From Plasmopara viticola (taxonomy: Eukaryota > Oomycota > Peronosporomycetes > Peronosporales > Peronosporaceae): DNA of 64,000 bases. The notes below the pieces were generated by a model that worked only from the letters and a program-made list of their open reading frames with translations, searched no databases and had not been told where the DNA came from. The stretch lies in assembly GCA_001695595.3 (NCBI GenBank), contig MBPM02000035.1:703094-767093 (forward strand), read 5' to 3'. Below, piece after piece: positions 1 through 11,019 of the stretch; within the stretch, counting starts at the first letter, position 1; every line of letters starts with the position of its first letter. The translations under genes and the position numbers were made by a program.

Positions 1-432
1 GGTGGCGTGCAAAGTGTTACCAATCTGGTTTCAAAGTTGGAATTGTGTACCGCCTCTTGATCACAAACAGAACTGCTTCAAGCATCATCTTAGTGATTCG
101 CCGATTTGAAAACAAAGATCCTCGCAACTTACTTTCCAAACTTGACGTCGGGTGATAAACCCAACCACGAATTTCGCTTTAAGACGGGAGTTGCACAAGA
201 AGAATGGGTGTCATCCCCATCGCGAGCACTCTGCTCCTCATCGTGTTCAAGAAGCGCACATCGTTTATCGGGTGAAAAGTCCTGGTAATCCCAGTCCTCA
301 CTTAAATCAAAACGTCATCAGTCCAACAAATAAGGTTTCATCATTAAGATTTTTACGTACATTGCTTGCTCAACCTGATGCAAGTACTTGTCCTTGAGCC
401 CGTCCAAAAAGTGCATGGCCTCCTCCATTGTT
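1..432 (-). CDS. Multi-exon gene running off the left edge (partial, unknown product)
   Basis: Seen in sequence: on the minus strand three coding blocks join in frame through two 60-bp GT-AG introns. The first block (432-361) encodes EEAMHFLDGLKDKYLHQVE and stops at a GTACGT donor. The second (300-133) is an acidic, Ser/Thr-rich segment ending at GTAAGT. The third (72-1) stays open to the window edge. The introns are 360-301 and 132-73. Another open segment (about 590-490, containing YSDKFWRVPHAYVNYEAFF) may be an upstream exon, but the phase of a simple join is not satisfied. I do not recognise a family. It lies directly downstream of eIF3i on the same strand. No single frame is open across these blocks. 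The two well-formed introns and natural-looking composition argue for a real gene, but the 5' end is unresolved. Confidence 0.45.
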
Positions 433-743
433 CTTGAAATTAAAATGGGAAAACTTTAGTGCTGGATAATTGCAAAGTGGCAAATCGTCTTTATTAAACG
501 AGGGAACTCGTTGAATTCCTCGAAGAACGCTTCATAATTGACGTAAGCATGTGGTACCCTCCAAAACTTGTCGGAGTACTGGACTCGAGGCAGGGTATAA
601 GACACTTTATGGCCTAATTTAGCCTACACTTGCAAACTTGATCTAAAATCAGTACATAAAACAACCGTACAGGACACTGTATTTACCCACACCTAGATTT
701 AAGCTTTAAAGTAAAGTTGCATTAGCACCTTTGTCTGCCTTTC

Positions 744-1727
744 TTACTGGTTCATATCAAGCTTCAGGTAGTCATTGTCAAAGTGGTGTAGCCGCACATA
801 ACCGTCCTCCGCCCCCGAAGCATAACTCTTGCCATTCGGATGAAACGCAATCGTGTTGATGGGTCCAAAGTGGCCTTTGACCCGACCAAATTCTTCTTGA
901 AACACCATGTGGAAAAAACGGGCTTCAAACTTGCCCACGCGACCAGATGTGGTCGTCACACTCATCGCTTCTTGCCCACCCCCCAAGACGACATGCTCTT
1001 TGATGGGTGAAATGGCGGCCGAGTTCACGGGACGGTCCGTTTCGTACACTTTCAATACCTTAAGCGTCTCAACATCCACTAGCTTGGCCGTATTGTCCTT
1101 GGATGACGTAATCGCCAACGTCTTGCTCTTGTTGAAAGCTACATTTGTGATTTCACCCGTATGAATCGTGTGGCTTTCGAGGAGCTCCCCTGTCTTGGGG
1201 TCAAAGAGCTTAATGGTGCCGTCTCCACCTGTAGTCAGAATGGCCTTGTTCAAAGGCATCCAGTACGCACCCGTGATACGTCCTTCATGCCCATGTTTCG
1301 TAATCGACAATATGGGCTCGGCACTCTGGTGCATCAGATCCTTGGCCAGCGCATAGACATATACGGCGGCCGGGCGGTCGGAAAACTTGTCAGCCACCGA
1401 TACGAAAAACTTGTCGCCCGTGCTAAAGTTGACACTACGCGCAGGGCCCGTGTGCGGGAAGGAAAAGAGCTCTTTGCCCGTTTGTACGTCCCAGAGCTTG
1501 ACAGTAGCATCAGCTGCAGCTGTAAGCAGACGTTCCGAGTGGTAGCTCACGTCGCAGGCCCAGACAGCACCCGAGTGGCCCACATATGTGCCGATTCGCT
1601 CGCCTGTGTCACTGTACCAGAGATTGGGGGTATGGTCTTTGGCACACGAAAAGAGGAGATCGCCCTCGCGGTTGTACTTGATCATAGTCAGCGACCGCGA
1701 GTGGCCTTTAAGTAAGATCGGACGCAT
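744..1727 (-). CDS. EIF3I: Eukaryotic translation initiation factor 3 subunit i (WD40 protein)
   Basis: Seen: 327 residues from MRPILLKGH, with repeated WD40 units including VWACDV, VKLWDV, IKLFDP and AFHPNGKSYASG. Diagnostic stretches such as IKYNREGDLLF, KDNTAKL, RPVNSAA, VLGGGQEAM and GKFEARFFH are typical of eIF3i. Known: eIF3i is a seven-bladed beta-propeller that binds eIF3b/eIF3g in the cytoplasmic eIF3 complex, which acts in 43S pre-initiation complex assembly. The open frame extends 18 codons upstream to 1781, but homologues begin at MRPILL/MKPILL, so I place the start at 1727; the extension may be 5' UTR or a small intron. Length matches the family (about 325). It is divergent from the FAM185A-like gene, with only about 110 bp between the starts. 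Confidence 0.93.
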   Translation of the reverse strand: MRPILLKGHSRSLTMIKYNREGDLLFSCAKDHTPNLWYSDTGERIGTYVGHSGAVWACDVSYHSERLLTAAADATVKLWDVQTGKELFSFPHTGPARSVNFSTGDKFFVSVADKFSDRPAAVYVYALAKDLMHQSAEPILSITKHGHEGRITGAYWMPLNKAILTTGGDGTIKLFDPKTGELLESHTIHTGEITNVAFNKSKTLAITSSKDNTAKLVDVETLKVLKVYETDRPVNSAAISPIKEHVVLGGGQEAMSVTTTSGRVGKFEARFFHMVFQEEFGRVKGHFGPINTIAFHPNGKSYASGAEDGYVRLHHFDNDYLKLDMNQ

Positions 1728-1840
1728 GTCGAGACAAGTCAGAGCTTTAGAAATGGAGACGATTAACCACCAGTAGCCCAAAACCTACGGTATATCATAT
1801 CCAATGGTACCGCTTTAATGGCACTCGATCCGCGACCTGA
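1728..1840. promoter_or_regulatory. Short divergent intergenic (putative bidirectional promoter)
   Basis: This 113-bp interval separates the starts of eIF3i (minus) and the FAM185A-like gene (plus), so both core promoters must lie in it or overlap the coding ends. No TATA box or other element is certain. Inference from gene arrangement only. Confidence 0.4.
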
Positions 1841-3067
1841 ATGTTTGTGGTACGTCGGCCGTTCGGCCAGCGCAACGCGCGGCGGCTATTCTCGAGCGCG
1901 CGCGCTTCCGTCGCTCTTTCGCTCTCGCATTTATCACATCAAAGTCACGTGCATTTTCAAGCCAGTGACGTGGCATGTACCACTGTTGACGTTGTGCCCG
2001 TCTTGAGCTCGGACGACTTTGCTTTACGCATCGTCACACCAGACAAGTTCATGGACATTGAGCAGATGTTTACAATTGAAGAAGGAAGGGTACGCAATGC
2101 AATGCAGGCTACGAGCGTCCATATTGCGAAGAAGGGGAAGGAAGACGCTCATGTACAGCTGCTGGTCCCGTATACAGCAGCGCTGAATGTGGCAATAGCC
2201 AATGGACGTGTGAGAGTTCAGGACAAGATTGAAGGTGACGTGAAGGTAGTCGTGGGGCGTGGAGACATTGAGGTCGATAAAGTTCGCGGCACTGCCGTTA
2301 CTTTAAAGACGAATGGTGGCAAGATTGACGTCTTGACGCTTGTGGAAGGGGAGACAGTATCATTGGAAGCCACGGAGAGTGTCGCGTGTCAACGATTGAT
2401 GGCGGAAAGAGCAGAGGTGAAACTGGGCAAAGGAGAAGCGTCTTGCTCTACGTTTGGGGCGATTTACGCTTCGACGTGCAGTATTGTGTCGACGAATCCA
2501 TCGAACAGGTCGAACCTTCGTCTTGGTAACGTCCATGGGTATCTCCGCGTGTCAAGTGAGGGACTTGATAGTGTCGAGGTCGATAGTGTGACGGGTGCAA
2601 TCGATGTCGAGGACACTGGCCCTTCTTGCAACGTTGTGGCACACTTTGATTCATGGACGACTCAAGTGGCCAATAGTATATTAGTGGGTGGAAATGTGCA
2701 GGTGTCGCTTGAACCAGCAGCCTCAATTGATGTGGAACTTCATGGCGTACAAGTACACATTGGACAAGACTGTGCATTTGAGAGCAGTGTGACGGATCAG
2801 CTTGATCACGACTATGTTGTGTTTACTGGCGAACTCTGTGCTCAAGAGACAGCAAAGGATGGAGCGGCAAGATCGACGGGCAAGATCAATGTGGATAGCG
2901 CCAAGGTTGATGCCATGCGCACGTCTTTCTTTATCAAGGAAAGTGGGGAGCAGGATGAAACGAAGGTGCAGAGACCACGGCTGGTTGTGCATTCGCTAAA
3001 TGGACAGGTGACGCTTAATCAGCTAAATTGGATGGACAAGATTAAGCGCAAACATTTGAAGAAATAG
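1841..3067 (+). CDS. DUF4097 / FAM185A-like beta-helical protein, probably mitochondrial
   Basis: Seen: 408 residues. The N-terminus (MFVVRRPFGQRNARRLFSSARAS) is Arg/Ser/Ala-rich without acidic residues, typical of a mitochondrial presequence. The body is a long series of short beta-strand repeats with a G-x-V/I-x-V pattern (NGRVRVQDKIEGDVKVVVG, GRGDIEVDKVRG, NGGKIDVLT, GYLRVSSEGLDSVEVDSV, GAIDVED). This is the repetitive beta pattern of DUF4097 'putative adhesin' proteins and the animal FAM185A family. The biochemical role is not established. The C-terminus is basic (KIKRKHLKK). Only one stop-free frame is needed, so no intron is apparent. It is divergent from eIF3i. Family call is by pattern and memory, not by search. 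Confidence 0.7.
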   Translation: MFVVRRPFGQRNARRLFSSARASVALSLSHLSHQSHVHFQASDVACTTVDVVPVLSSDDFALRIVTPDKFMDIEQMFTIEEGRVRNAMQATSVHIAKKGKEDAHVQLLVPYTAALNVAIANGRVRVQDKIEGDVKVVVGRGDIEVDKVRGTAVTLKTNGGKIDVLTLVEGETVSLEATESVACQRLMAERAEVKLGKGEASCSTFGAIYASTCSIVSTNPSNRSNLRLGNVHGYLRVSSEGLDSVEVDSVTGAIDVEDTGPSCNVVAHFDSWTTQVANSILVGGNVQVSLEPAASIDVELHGVQVHIGQDCAFESSVTDQLDHDYVVFTGELCAQETAKDGAARSTGKINVDSAKVDAMRTSFFIKESGEQDETKVQRPRLVVHSLNGQVTLNQLNWMDKIKRKHLKK

Positions 3068-6000
3068 ATGATGTTTATGTCGTAATCCGCTTATGATTGC
3101 GTTTAGCAGCGTGATAGTAACGAAAGGACATTACAGCAATCTATGAGGTTTTGAAAAAGTAAGTCTAGCATATTTTAAGTTTTGGTAATAAAATGATGAG
3201 GTAGAACATGTAATTAGTGGTGTTTTGCTCTAGCTTATACCAGTAAGTCCAATGTTAATTTAATGAATATGACTCTGGTTTTGTCTTTTTCTTGGCGCAT
3301 ATTTCTAGATTTCCTAGTGAGTGTGCTTATCAATACAATCTGAACATGTAGCACAGTCTTGGATTTACATCTTGATCTGCTTGCATTTCACTAACTTCTA
3401 TTAGAGCACACACGAAAGGCTATTTATCAATCACATACGTAGGTGTGTCAGAAGACATCAGCCTATCGTGCGCAGCCGCTTCGAGAACAACACGACATAG
3501 CTATGTAATTCGTCCATGCACGTTAATATGCGAAGCAGAGGCGCATTAGTGGGCACCAGGAGCTCTTTAAAGGGCACGGATGTTCCTCTTCATAAACCTC
3601 ATGGGGTCCGTCGGAGCGTCTCCAGCACGATAATCCGCTACGATTTGGATACATGAGAAGCAAGCGCATAATATATAAGCCACAATATTTCGGTTGCGCG
3701 TTACGGTATGGCCGTATGATCCTTACTCGCGCTCAAAGCTTACACACTCGGTGCCTACCTTGAAATCGTGCCAAAGCTGAAAGAATTCAAAGTGGTTTGT
3801 CTCTGACCTACTAAGAGCGCAAATTGCACTATAAGCTCCCCGACGTGAAAGAGGCTTAAGGTAGTTGGGTTTTGAATTATATAATTCAAGATGTTTACCT
3901 TATCTCAAAATGGCTATTTTGGCTAAAATGTGGTGGTGACAGTATCCAAGATAACTCCAATATCACGCGTGTTTTCAGGCTATCTACGGCTCCGAGTAAT
4001 AGCCTCAAGCGGGATGCTAAGAGTACGCGTATGGCAGCCGTAAGGTCGCGCTGTATCAGTGGCTTTTTCTGTACAAGTGAAGCCTATAAATGCCACGCAA
4101 GAAGTGACCTCCAGAAATCCCTCGAGGTGAATGTTCTGCTACGGTGCATTAATCAGCTAATACATGTTTAAAAGGCCCTCCTCTTTGTCGTCGGATCTAT
4201 TGTGAGCAGACCTGGTGTCTTTTATTAGATTCCGGCAGTAAGCGGGTCACAGAGCCCCTTCGTTTGTGATTTAGGTTTCGAGAAATGTACCAAGAATTGT
4301 CGTCCGTGGCGTTTTCTTCTTCATGTCGCCTAATTTCGCTGAGCTTATTAGCGAGTCAGTCTAGGTCGAGTCTTCATCCCTAGAAGCCATAGACTCCTTA
4401 GTATTGTCGAGTGACTTCTTTCACATTGCCGGTAAGGCTTAATGCATGGTCATTGTGGCTGTACGCATAGCCAGTGAGGCCGTATGTGTGGAGATTGAGT
4501 CTGACGTCAAGTCCATCACCTTTAAGCCACGGGCGATGACCGTAGCGTACATACATTACTTCTTTCGTATTAAATTGTAAACGCCGTTACTTAAAGGCCA
4601 CTTTTTGTGACAAAAGCCATTCTCCTGTGATAGAAGCCTTAAATAGATAGTGACTTCTTGCACGATAAGTACCATATTGGTAATGATACTGGTTTGTGTA
4701 CTAAGGTGATTGAAAATTTACCGGAAGCCCTGCCTGATCCACAAATTCAAATTTAATGGAAGAAGCATTTGTTTAAATAAAGACAAGATGAGCACTGTAA
4801 CAAAGAAAACAGACTCTTAACTAGAATATATTGCATGCGTCAATCGGGGGATAGCGAGCAGTTGAACGCCTACTCTTGCAAGGTGCTGTGTAATCTTGTC
4901 TCAAATGCCTACCCTACCGGTAACGGCGACCTTCATTGCCCTGATTCTGAGGGTGTAGCTTTTGCTAGTGATTGTATAAAGCTATTGAGGTTAGCTTGTC
5001 AGCTAACTGCAGGGAAAACACTAGCCCTCGAAAGAGCAGCATACGACCGGAATTTTTCCAAAAATATTGTCATTCTGTCTTGCTCTGGGACATTCCTGAA
5101 TTATGGAGGCTGTTAACCCTCTGTTGCTTGCGCTCTGCTTGCGTAGAAGAAAGAAAGCGTGAGAGCTGGCAATTTGGAATTTGCTGGAAGGGAAATTGCC
5201 CTCATTTGCTGCTACATCTGCTAGAATAAGGCTTCACGATTCTTCCATGCTTTATCGAATGACTTGTCTGATCGATGATGAAAATAGTCTCAATATATAG
5301 CGTAACCTTACTAACCTGAAAGGGTTGTATTTTTCATTTTGACTTCTGTCGCGCAAAGCTGAAGCGGCTTAAGTCCCCTCGGCGCTACCGCCGGAGCTGC
5401 GAATATAAGTGCCCGGTAACTCTAAACGCTGAAAAAAGGCGCTTCCAATGCGTACGGGAAGGAGCACCATAAAGGCAACTGCTTCATCGGGCCCGTGCAA
5501 TAGATTTTGGCGAAAGTTGCGCTCTTATAACTGCCGACAGCCGTTCGTTTGACACAAAAATCTCTTAATAGGTTCAGGTAGATAATCGATCCGCTCGAGT
5601 GTAAGACTGGCTACATGTGGTACTCAGCGTGAAGAAGGTGCGCATCACCTGAAGCGAGCAGGAACATCAGTCTCCCGATTTTGATTTCTGAACTACAAGT
5701 AGCCTAATAAAGCGCAATTCATGGCCAAGAGGCTGCTAGCTCTCCATCCGCACTATTAATCATCGAAAAGTTTTGCCTCCTGCTTTTGAGACAACAGTTA
5801 CGTACAAATGGCATCAAGTTAAGCGGACGTAACGACTGCCTTTCTATAAAAATAAAAATTTACTGCCATGTTGAAACCCGTTGCGTTTGAACAGCATGCG
5901 ACGCAGTCGAAGGCTGTCAAATTAAGTAGACACATCGACTGCTTTTCTTCTTTTTACTGCCATGCTTCGAATTGTTACGTATAAAAGGATGGGACGTCGA
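3068..6000. other. Gene-poor interval, nothing convincing
   Basis: About 2.9 kb with only short open frames on both strands (longest 93-99 codons near 3872-4171 and 4835-5116). None carries a recognisable motif, and codon composition looks random. No tRNA-like structure, simple-repeat array or LTR pair was noticed. Confidence 0.5.
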
Positions 6001-6023
6001 TCAAGCTGCTCCTTATTCATGCA

Positions 6024-6715
6024 TTGTTCAGTCTTGTGTCGCGCGTGCAAGCAGGAGAACCGGCTCGTGGACGTATGTCACGATCTATGAATTGTCATGC
6101 AGAACCTTCATTGGCCCCGATGGCTGATGTGGAGCCTCGTGCGCTATTCCTGAACAATAGTGACGCGCTTCAGCACCTCATTGCTTCCAAGCGGTATGCT
6201 CGTAATGTCGTGGTCACCTTCAAATACACCGCCCTGAGCTTTATTCCTAAGAATATCTTTGAGTTCTTTCGTGTCGTTTCTCATCATTGCCATCCTGCAA
6301 GTGCACTTGGTCCATGCCGAGAGATGATAATTAAAAGCGTGAGGTTTTGATAATGTATGTAGCTGGTGAATTCATGGTCTCCGACGAATCGACTCTCGAC
6401 GGCGGGGCCGCTGCTAATTCTTCTTATGATAACAATGAGTAAGCAAGGATGGAAAGATTAAAAGCGACATCAAGCAGATGGAAAACGAAACCGTCGTCCG
6501 TGTCAAGTACGCTCCTTTCTTGTTGCTCGTTTGGCTTTATCGGTACATTGATTATGATTGACTTTTGTGATCGATAATCAATACAAATGGACAGAAGGAA
6601 ACGATTGCGTGGCAGGAGTCGCAAGTCGGGCACCTTGTGTTGCAACGATTGGCAGTCCCTCTCGCTTTACTTTGCTTTAAGACTTTCCGTGACTGATGCA
6701 AAAACTTGGTCCTAC
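6024..6715 (+). pseudogene. Relic of a P4-type ATPase (phospholipid flippase), N-terminal part
   Basis: Seen: within 6024-6350 the plus frame reads RYARNVVVTFKYTALSFIPK followed by NIFEFFRVVS. This closely matches the first conserved block of P4-ATPases (the N-x-I-x-T-x-KYT-x-L-x-F-x-P-K-N-L-F-E-x-F-R-R block). A frame change then gives FLIIAILQVHL, fitting the following transmembrane helix. Near 6600-6690 another frame reads AWQESQVGHLVLQ, resembling the W-x-x-I-x-V-G-D-(I/L)-V segment of the actuator domain. Known: flippases move aminophospholipids across Golgi or plasma membranes. The pieces are in several frames with stops between them and no phosphorylation loop is present, so this is a decayed 5' fragment. 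Confidence rests mainly on the first block. Confidence 0.5.
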
Positions 6716-7963
6716 TTCCTGTAAATATGACGACGCCAATGACAAAGGCATAGCTTCACAAGCTACATCCGTGTAGCAAGAGATTTGCGGGACCCAGAGA
6801 AATCACCTCCTCTCCTCGATCATCGTCGTCGAGTCGGATGCGACCAGTGAACATGTAAAGCTGGTTGTTGAGCGGTTAACCTCAATTGAGACCAAATTTC
6901 ACTCTTAAGGTGAATCGAGGCGCTGATGCAAGCCTTGTCGACGCCAAATTACGCATACTGTGTGCGGCTACGGAGCAAAATTGAGTTCGTGGATGCCGTA
7001 AAAGAGATAAATGCTTTGACAGTATTTATCTTAGTGGAGGCTGCAGTCACTGTCTCTACACACGGACTACGAGCGGGCACGATTAAACAGGGGCATTGTG
7101 GGCACAACCAACCCCTTTCGAGATTATGCACATGCTGTACACCAAGCTTTCGAATCAGTATGGGAAAAACAAAGCAAAGTGCTGCAGCTACTTCAAAAAC
7201 GGTCCAAGATCGAAACATTTCACGAAGCTTGTGGCAAGTCTGATGCTTTGTTGCGAATAAGCGGCGCAAGCTTGCTTTGACTTCCGTCCATTAAAGCATC
7301 AAGCGTGTATCGTGCAAGCACAGGGCGGATACAACAAGGCCGATAAACCAGTGATATTGCTTCTAAGTCTTTTTCGTGCTCGAGCTCAGAAACAAAATTG
7401 AAGGAGTTTTGCGCATTTCGTCAGATTTTTTTTGCTATTCACGAAGTCTCTCATCGACATGAACAGCTGGAAGCTTGCTCAAGGCATCGGGTTGGTCAAT
7501 TGGTAGCTAGCATAAGCTGGATTTTATCCTTACTGCATGCTTGCGTGGCCATGCACGCAATTATAAAATATATAGCTACATATGTGAAGGCCTTGAGAAG
7601 TCTTGGCTTTGCCGGTTTTATGAGACATTAACGTTTACAATCGCCTTGGCAGTAACACTTGGTGTACGCTTTCAACATATTGCACGATATATGGCGGCCG
7701 ATAGATGCGTGGCCAGGAAGCGTTAAGCATAGTACATAGACAACAAAAGATCTTTCTATATGTCCTAAGAAAATAGTTATAGCAACGAGATGTTACCACA
7801 CTACATTCTTGCAAAAAAGTATCAGCTCACAAGTTACGTGACTTGGTAGGTACCATTATTATAAAATGTCCGGGAATCTTTTGACGTTTCAATCATGTGA
7901 GTATAGCTTACTTGAGATGGACAATTGAGTTTGAAGTGGTCTCGTTTACTCAATGGTCATTTT
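6716..7963. other. Intergenic, no supported feature
   Basis: Short overlapping open frames on both strands (for example around 6926-7280) with no recognisable domain. Could include further decayed flippase sequence, but I could not support that. Confidence 0.4.
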
Positions 7964-8222
7964 TGCTAAAACCTTTAATTGGGTGTCCCACAGTACGTGT
8001 CAACTTGACATCCAAGAGTGCTGGTCACATTCTAATTAGTGCACGGCAACGGCAACACGCTAAGAGCACGTTGTGATGAGAGCAACCCTAGTGGTGCGGA
8101 TTGTGTTTCTAGATCCTCAAGACAGAAAAACACGTGGCAACGAGTACGTCAGAGCAGGAAGTTTGCTGTGTTCGTGTGAAACACGTTCCACTTTCCACTG
8201 CGACAAGCAAGTTGTCAAACAT
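7964..8222 (+). repeat. 5' LTR of the copia element
   Basis: Direct-repeat partner of 12517-12770. Conserved blocks include CAGTACGTGTCAACT near 7991 and GCAACGGCAACACGCTAAGAGCACG near 8047. It ends just before the gag initiation codon at 8224. The left boundary is set by similarity of CTAAAACCTTTAATTGGGTG to the start of the right LTR and is accurate to perhaps 10 bp. Confidence 0.75.
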
Positions 8223-8223
8223 T

Positions 8224-8980
8224 ATGAGCCCAATGACGAACCCGAACGAGATCCTCAGCGACGATAACTATTTCGTGTGGGAGTTCAACGCCCGCATGGC
8301 GTTGGCCAGGAAGGACCTCCTCGACCATCTCGATGTGAAGCCAGAAGACGCAGTAAACGCCCCCACCCAGTGGAAAGCTGCCGATGTGAAGGCGCTGGCT
8401 GTGTTGTCAAAGCTGTTGGGACCGACGTACCAGATGATGGTGAGAGAAGCCAAATCTGCATGGGAAGCATGGCAAATCCTGCGTGCATATTTTATGAAGC
8501 AGAGTCTGCACAACCGTGTGCAGATGCGCAAGCAATTTCACGAGTTCGCGACGGCCAGCGGTGGGAGCCTCAAGGAGCATCTGGTGCAGTTCGATAAATT
8601 GTAGTGCCAAGTTGGCTGCGGTTGGTGATGCTCTGCTTGAAGAGGAGAAGCTGGTGATCCTCCTTGGTAGTGCGCCAAGTGAGTACGACGCGATGGTGCG
8701 ACTCATCGAAGCGCGCGACCGTGTGACACTGCTGAAGGCGAAAGAGATGCTTCGACGCGAGTTTGAGGTGATTCGCGTGAGGTGAAGAAGCAAGCATTCA
8801 AGGCGACGGTGAATGGCAGTAATGGGCAGAACCACAATGGGCGCGGAGGCCGACGTGGACGAAGTACCAGAAGACATCGACGAAAAGGGCACTATGGTGG
8901 TGACAAGAAAGAGTTCAAGGGCCGATGCTATGAGTGCCAGGAAGTCGACCAAAAAACAAGGTTGCCCACGGCTGTAGGGT
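8224..8980 (+). pseudogene. gag: copia gag (UBN2-type) remnant
   Basis: Seen: from ATG 8224 the frame encodes MSPMTNPNEILSDDNYFVWE and continues with a Trp-rich alpha-helical segment ending in LKEHLVQFDKL at the stop near 8604. This is the DUF4219/UBN2 gag pattern. The reading continues in another frame (8620-8785, LLGSAPSEYDAMVRLIEARD), then in a basic Gly/Arg-rich stretch with the start of a zinc knuckle (GRCYECQEV, about 8923-8949) whose remaining His and Cys are lost. At least two frameshifts break the gene. In intact elements Gag forms the particle and the knuckle binds RNA. Confidence 0.75.
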
Positions 8981-9129
8981 AACACCGGTGGTTCGGAGTT
9001 CGCGTTCTCCGCAATGACCGCCGGTGGTGAACGATCGGCCACCTGGCTCCTTGATAGTAGAGCCAGCTCGCACATGACCTCGGATCGTGATTTTCGAAGT
9101 ACTGCCCGCTTTCAACACTAATCGAGGTC

Positions 9130-10430
9130 ATGGTGGCAAATGGCGAGCAGTTTGCCGCCACGGGTATGGGTGCCGTGCGGGTTACCTTTACCGGAAGCGT
9201 GCGGGTGAAGTTGACGGATGTTCTCCACGTTTCAAGACTGGACCGAAAGCTTCTGTCGGCTCCTGCACTCATGTCCAAGAAGCACGCTGTGCACTTCGAC
9301 AGGACCGATGCCTCCAATTCGCTCAGCGGCAGTGTTGTTGTTCGAGTCCTTCGAATTGGGTAGCTGTACGCGTGTGAACTGAAATACAGAACGGAAGGCA
9401 ACGCGTATGCGGCTGTTGATGGTGCGTCAAGCGATAAGGCCTACGAAGTAATCCACGCGTGCCTGGGGTACGTCTCCGATGCCAAGCTGAAGCTAGTGCG
9501 ATGGTGTCCCCCTACGGCTTTGTTCGGATCGGATGGTGGTGTTCGCGGTGGCTGTGCGCAAGGAGAATTGACCATGAGCTCGTTTGCGCAACAATCGGGT
9601 AGCGAGATAAAGACAGGTCGCTCATTCGAGATTGTGCACACGGATGTGATGAGACCAATCAAATCGAAGTCCAAGGGTGGTGCGGTATACAACGTGGTAT
9701 TCGTGGACGACCTCAGCCGAGTGGTGTTCGTCTACTTCATCAAGCAGAAGTCTCAAGTATTCGATTGATTCAAGGCATTTTGCACACAGCTTGAGGTGCA
9801 GTACGGCTGCAAGGTGATGTGTGTTCGTAGTAACCATGGTGGTGAGTATGTGAACAAGCGCTTCGGCAAATCCTACGCGTCCAAAGGGACCATTCGCCAG
9901 ACGAGTGCGCCATACAGCCCGCAGCAGAATGGGATCGCTGAGCGTATGAATTGAACATCCGCTGATATGGCCCGATCAATGCTACACTACATGCAAGTAG
10001 ACCGTGTGTGGCATTTCGGGCTGCAGCTTACATCGTCAACCGTATTTTGAACACTGCGCGACCGGGTCAGAGCTCCCTCAAAGTATTGACCGGAAAGCGC
10101 CAGTCACTCGAAGATCTCCGCGTATTTGGTACACGCGGCTTCGTACATGTTGACAAGCCAAACGTAGGCAAACTCGATCCTCAAGCTCATCGTTGCCTCT
10201 TCCTCGAATACGCTGATGGTTCGAAAGCGAACCGTGTGTGGGACTACTACGACGAGCGCATCGTGATTTCGCGATCGGTGCATCTAGATGAGCAACCACT
10301 AGCCACGTTCCATACCGTGGGTGATGGCTCAAGTTGCTCTCCTTGGGCGGTTAGCATCGATGATCACAATGTATACTACGCCACTGCGACCAGTGAACGA
10401 GAGCGATTATGGTGCAACTGCGGGTGTTGA
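9130..10430 (+). pseudogene. pol: copia GAG-pre-integrase and integrase remnant
   Basis: Seen: 9130-9363 carries the GAG-pre-integrase pattern (DVLHVSRLDRKLLSAPALMS). Integrase follows with FEIVHTDVMRPIKSKSKGG, VFVDDLSRVVFVYFIKQKS, then SNHGGEY and TSAPYSPQQNGIAER, and the C-terminal CLFLEYADGSKANRVWD / DYYDERIVISRSVHLDE. The second catalytic Asp of the DDE triad, normally in SDNGGE, is Asn here. In-frame stops occur after SQVFD (9766-9768) and after IAERMN. Integrase would insert the cDNA copy; this one is inactive. Confidence 0.8.
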
Positions 10431-11019
10431 CGATGCCGCCGACGTCGAACTGGAAGAAGTGCCCCTACCGATGCTTGAGAATCACCCGTTCCTACTGATG
10501 CTCTAGACTGGGAGAGTAACAGCCAGATGCAAGTTGTCCAGCGCATCAGTCCTGCTACTGCTACTGAAATTTCACAGACGCAGCTCGCCCAGCGTCCTGA
10601 TTGCGGTATCGTCCCGCATTCATAACATCCAAGTCAATCGATTGGTGGCCCCGCCATCATGGTCCAGCACCTCAACCCGAGCCGTGACCTCTTCCGTGGT
10701 GCCGCAAGTGGTCTAAGCGCACCGCCAGTAATTATCCCTCATAGTGTTGGTGTTGGTGTCGGCGTCGATGCATCAGAGAATAGCATGGTGATCAGTCGTG
10801 GTTCCATTCGCCCTCGGCCGATCACGTACAAACAACCACGTCTGCTGACTGATGGAGATATGCCGTTCCATCTTGGTGGCGCTGAAAATGACGATGAGTT
10901 AGAACCAGTAAGCAAGCGACCACGCCTGGACGAGTACAAAATTGCGTTGGCAGGGTCTGAGCTGCCTACATCATACGCTGAAGCTATAACGGCCCCTAAC
11001 GCTCTACAATGATAGGAAG

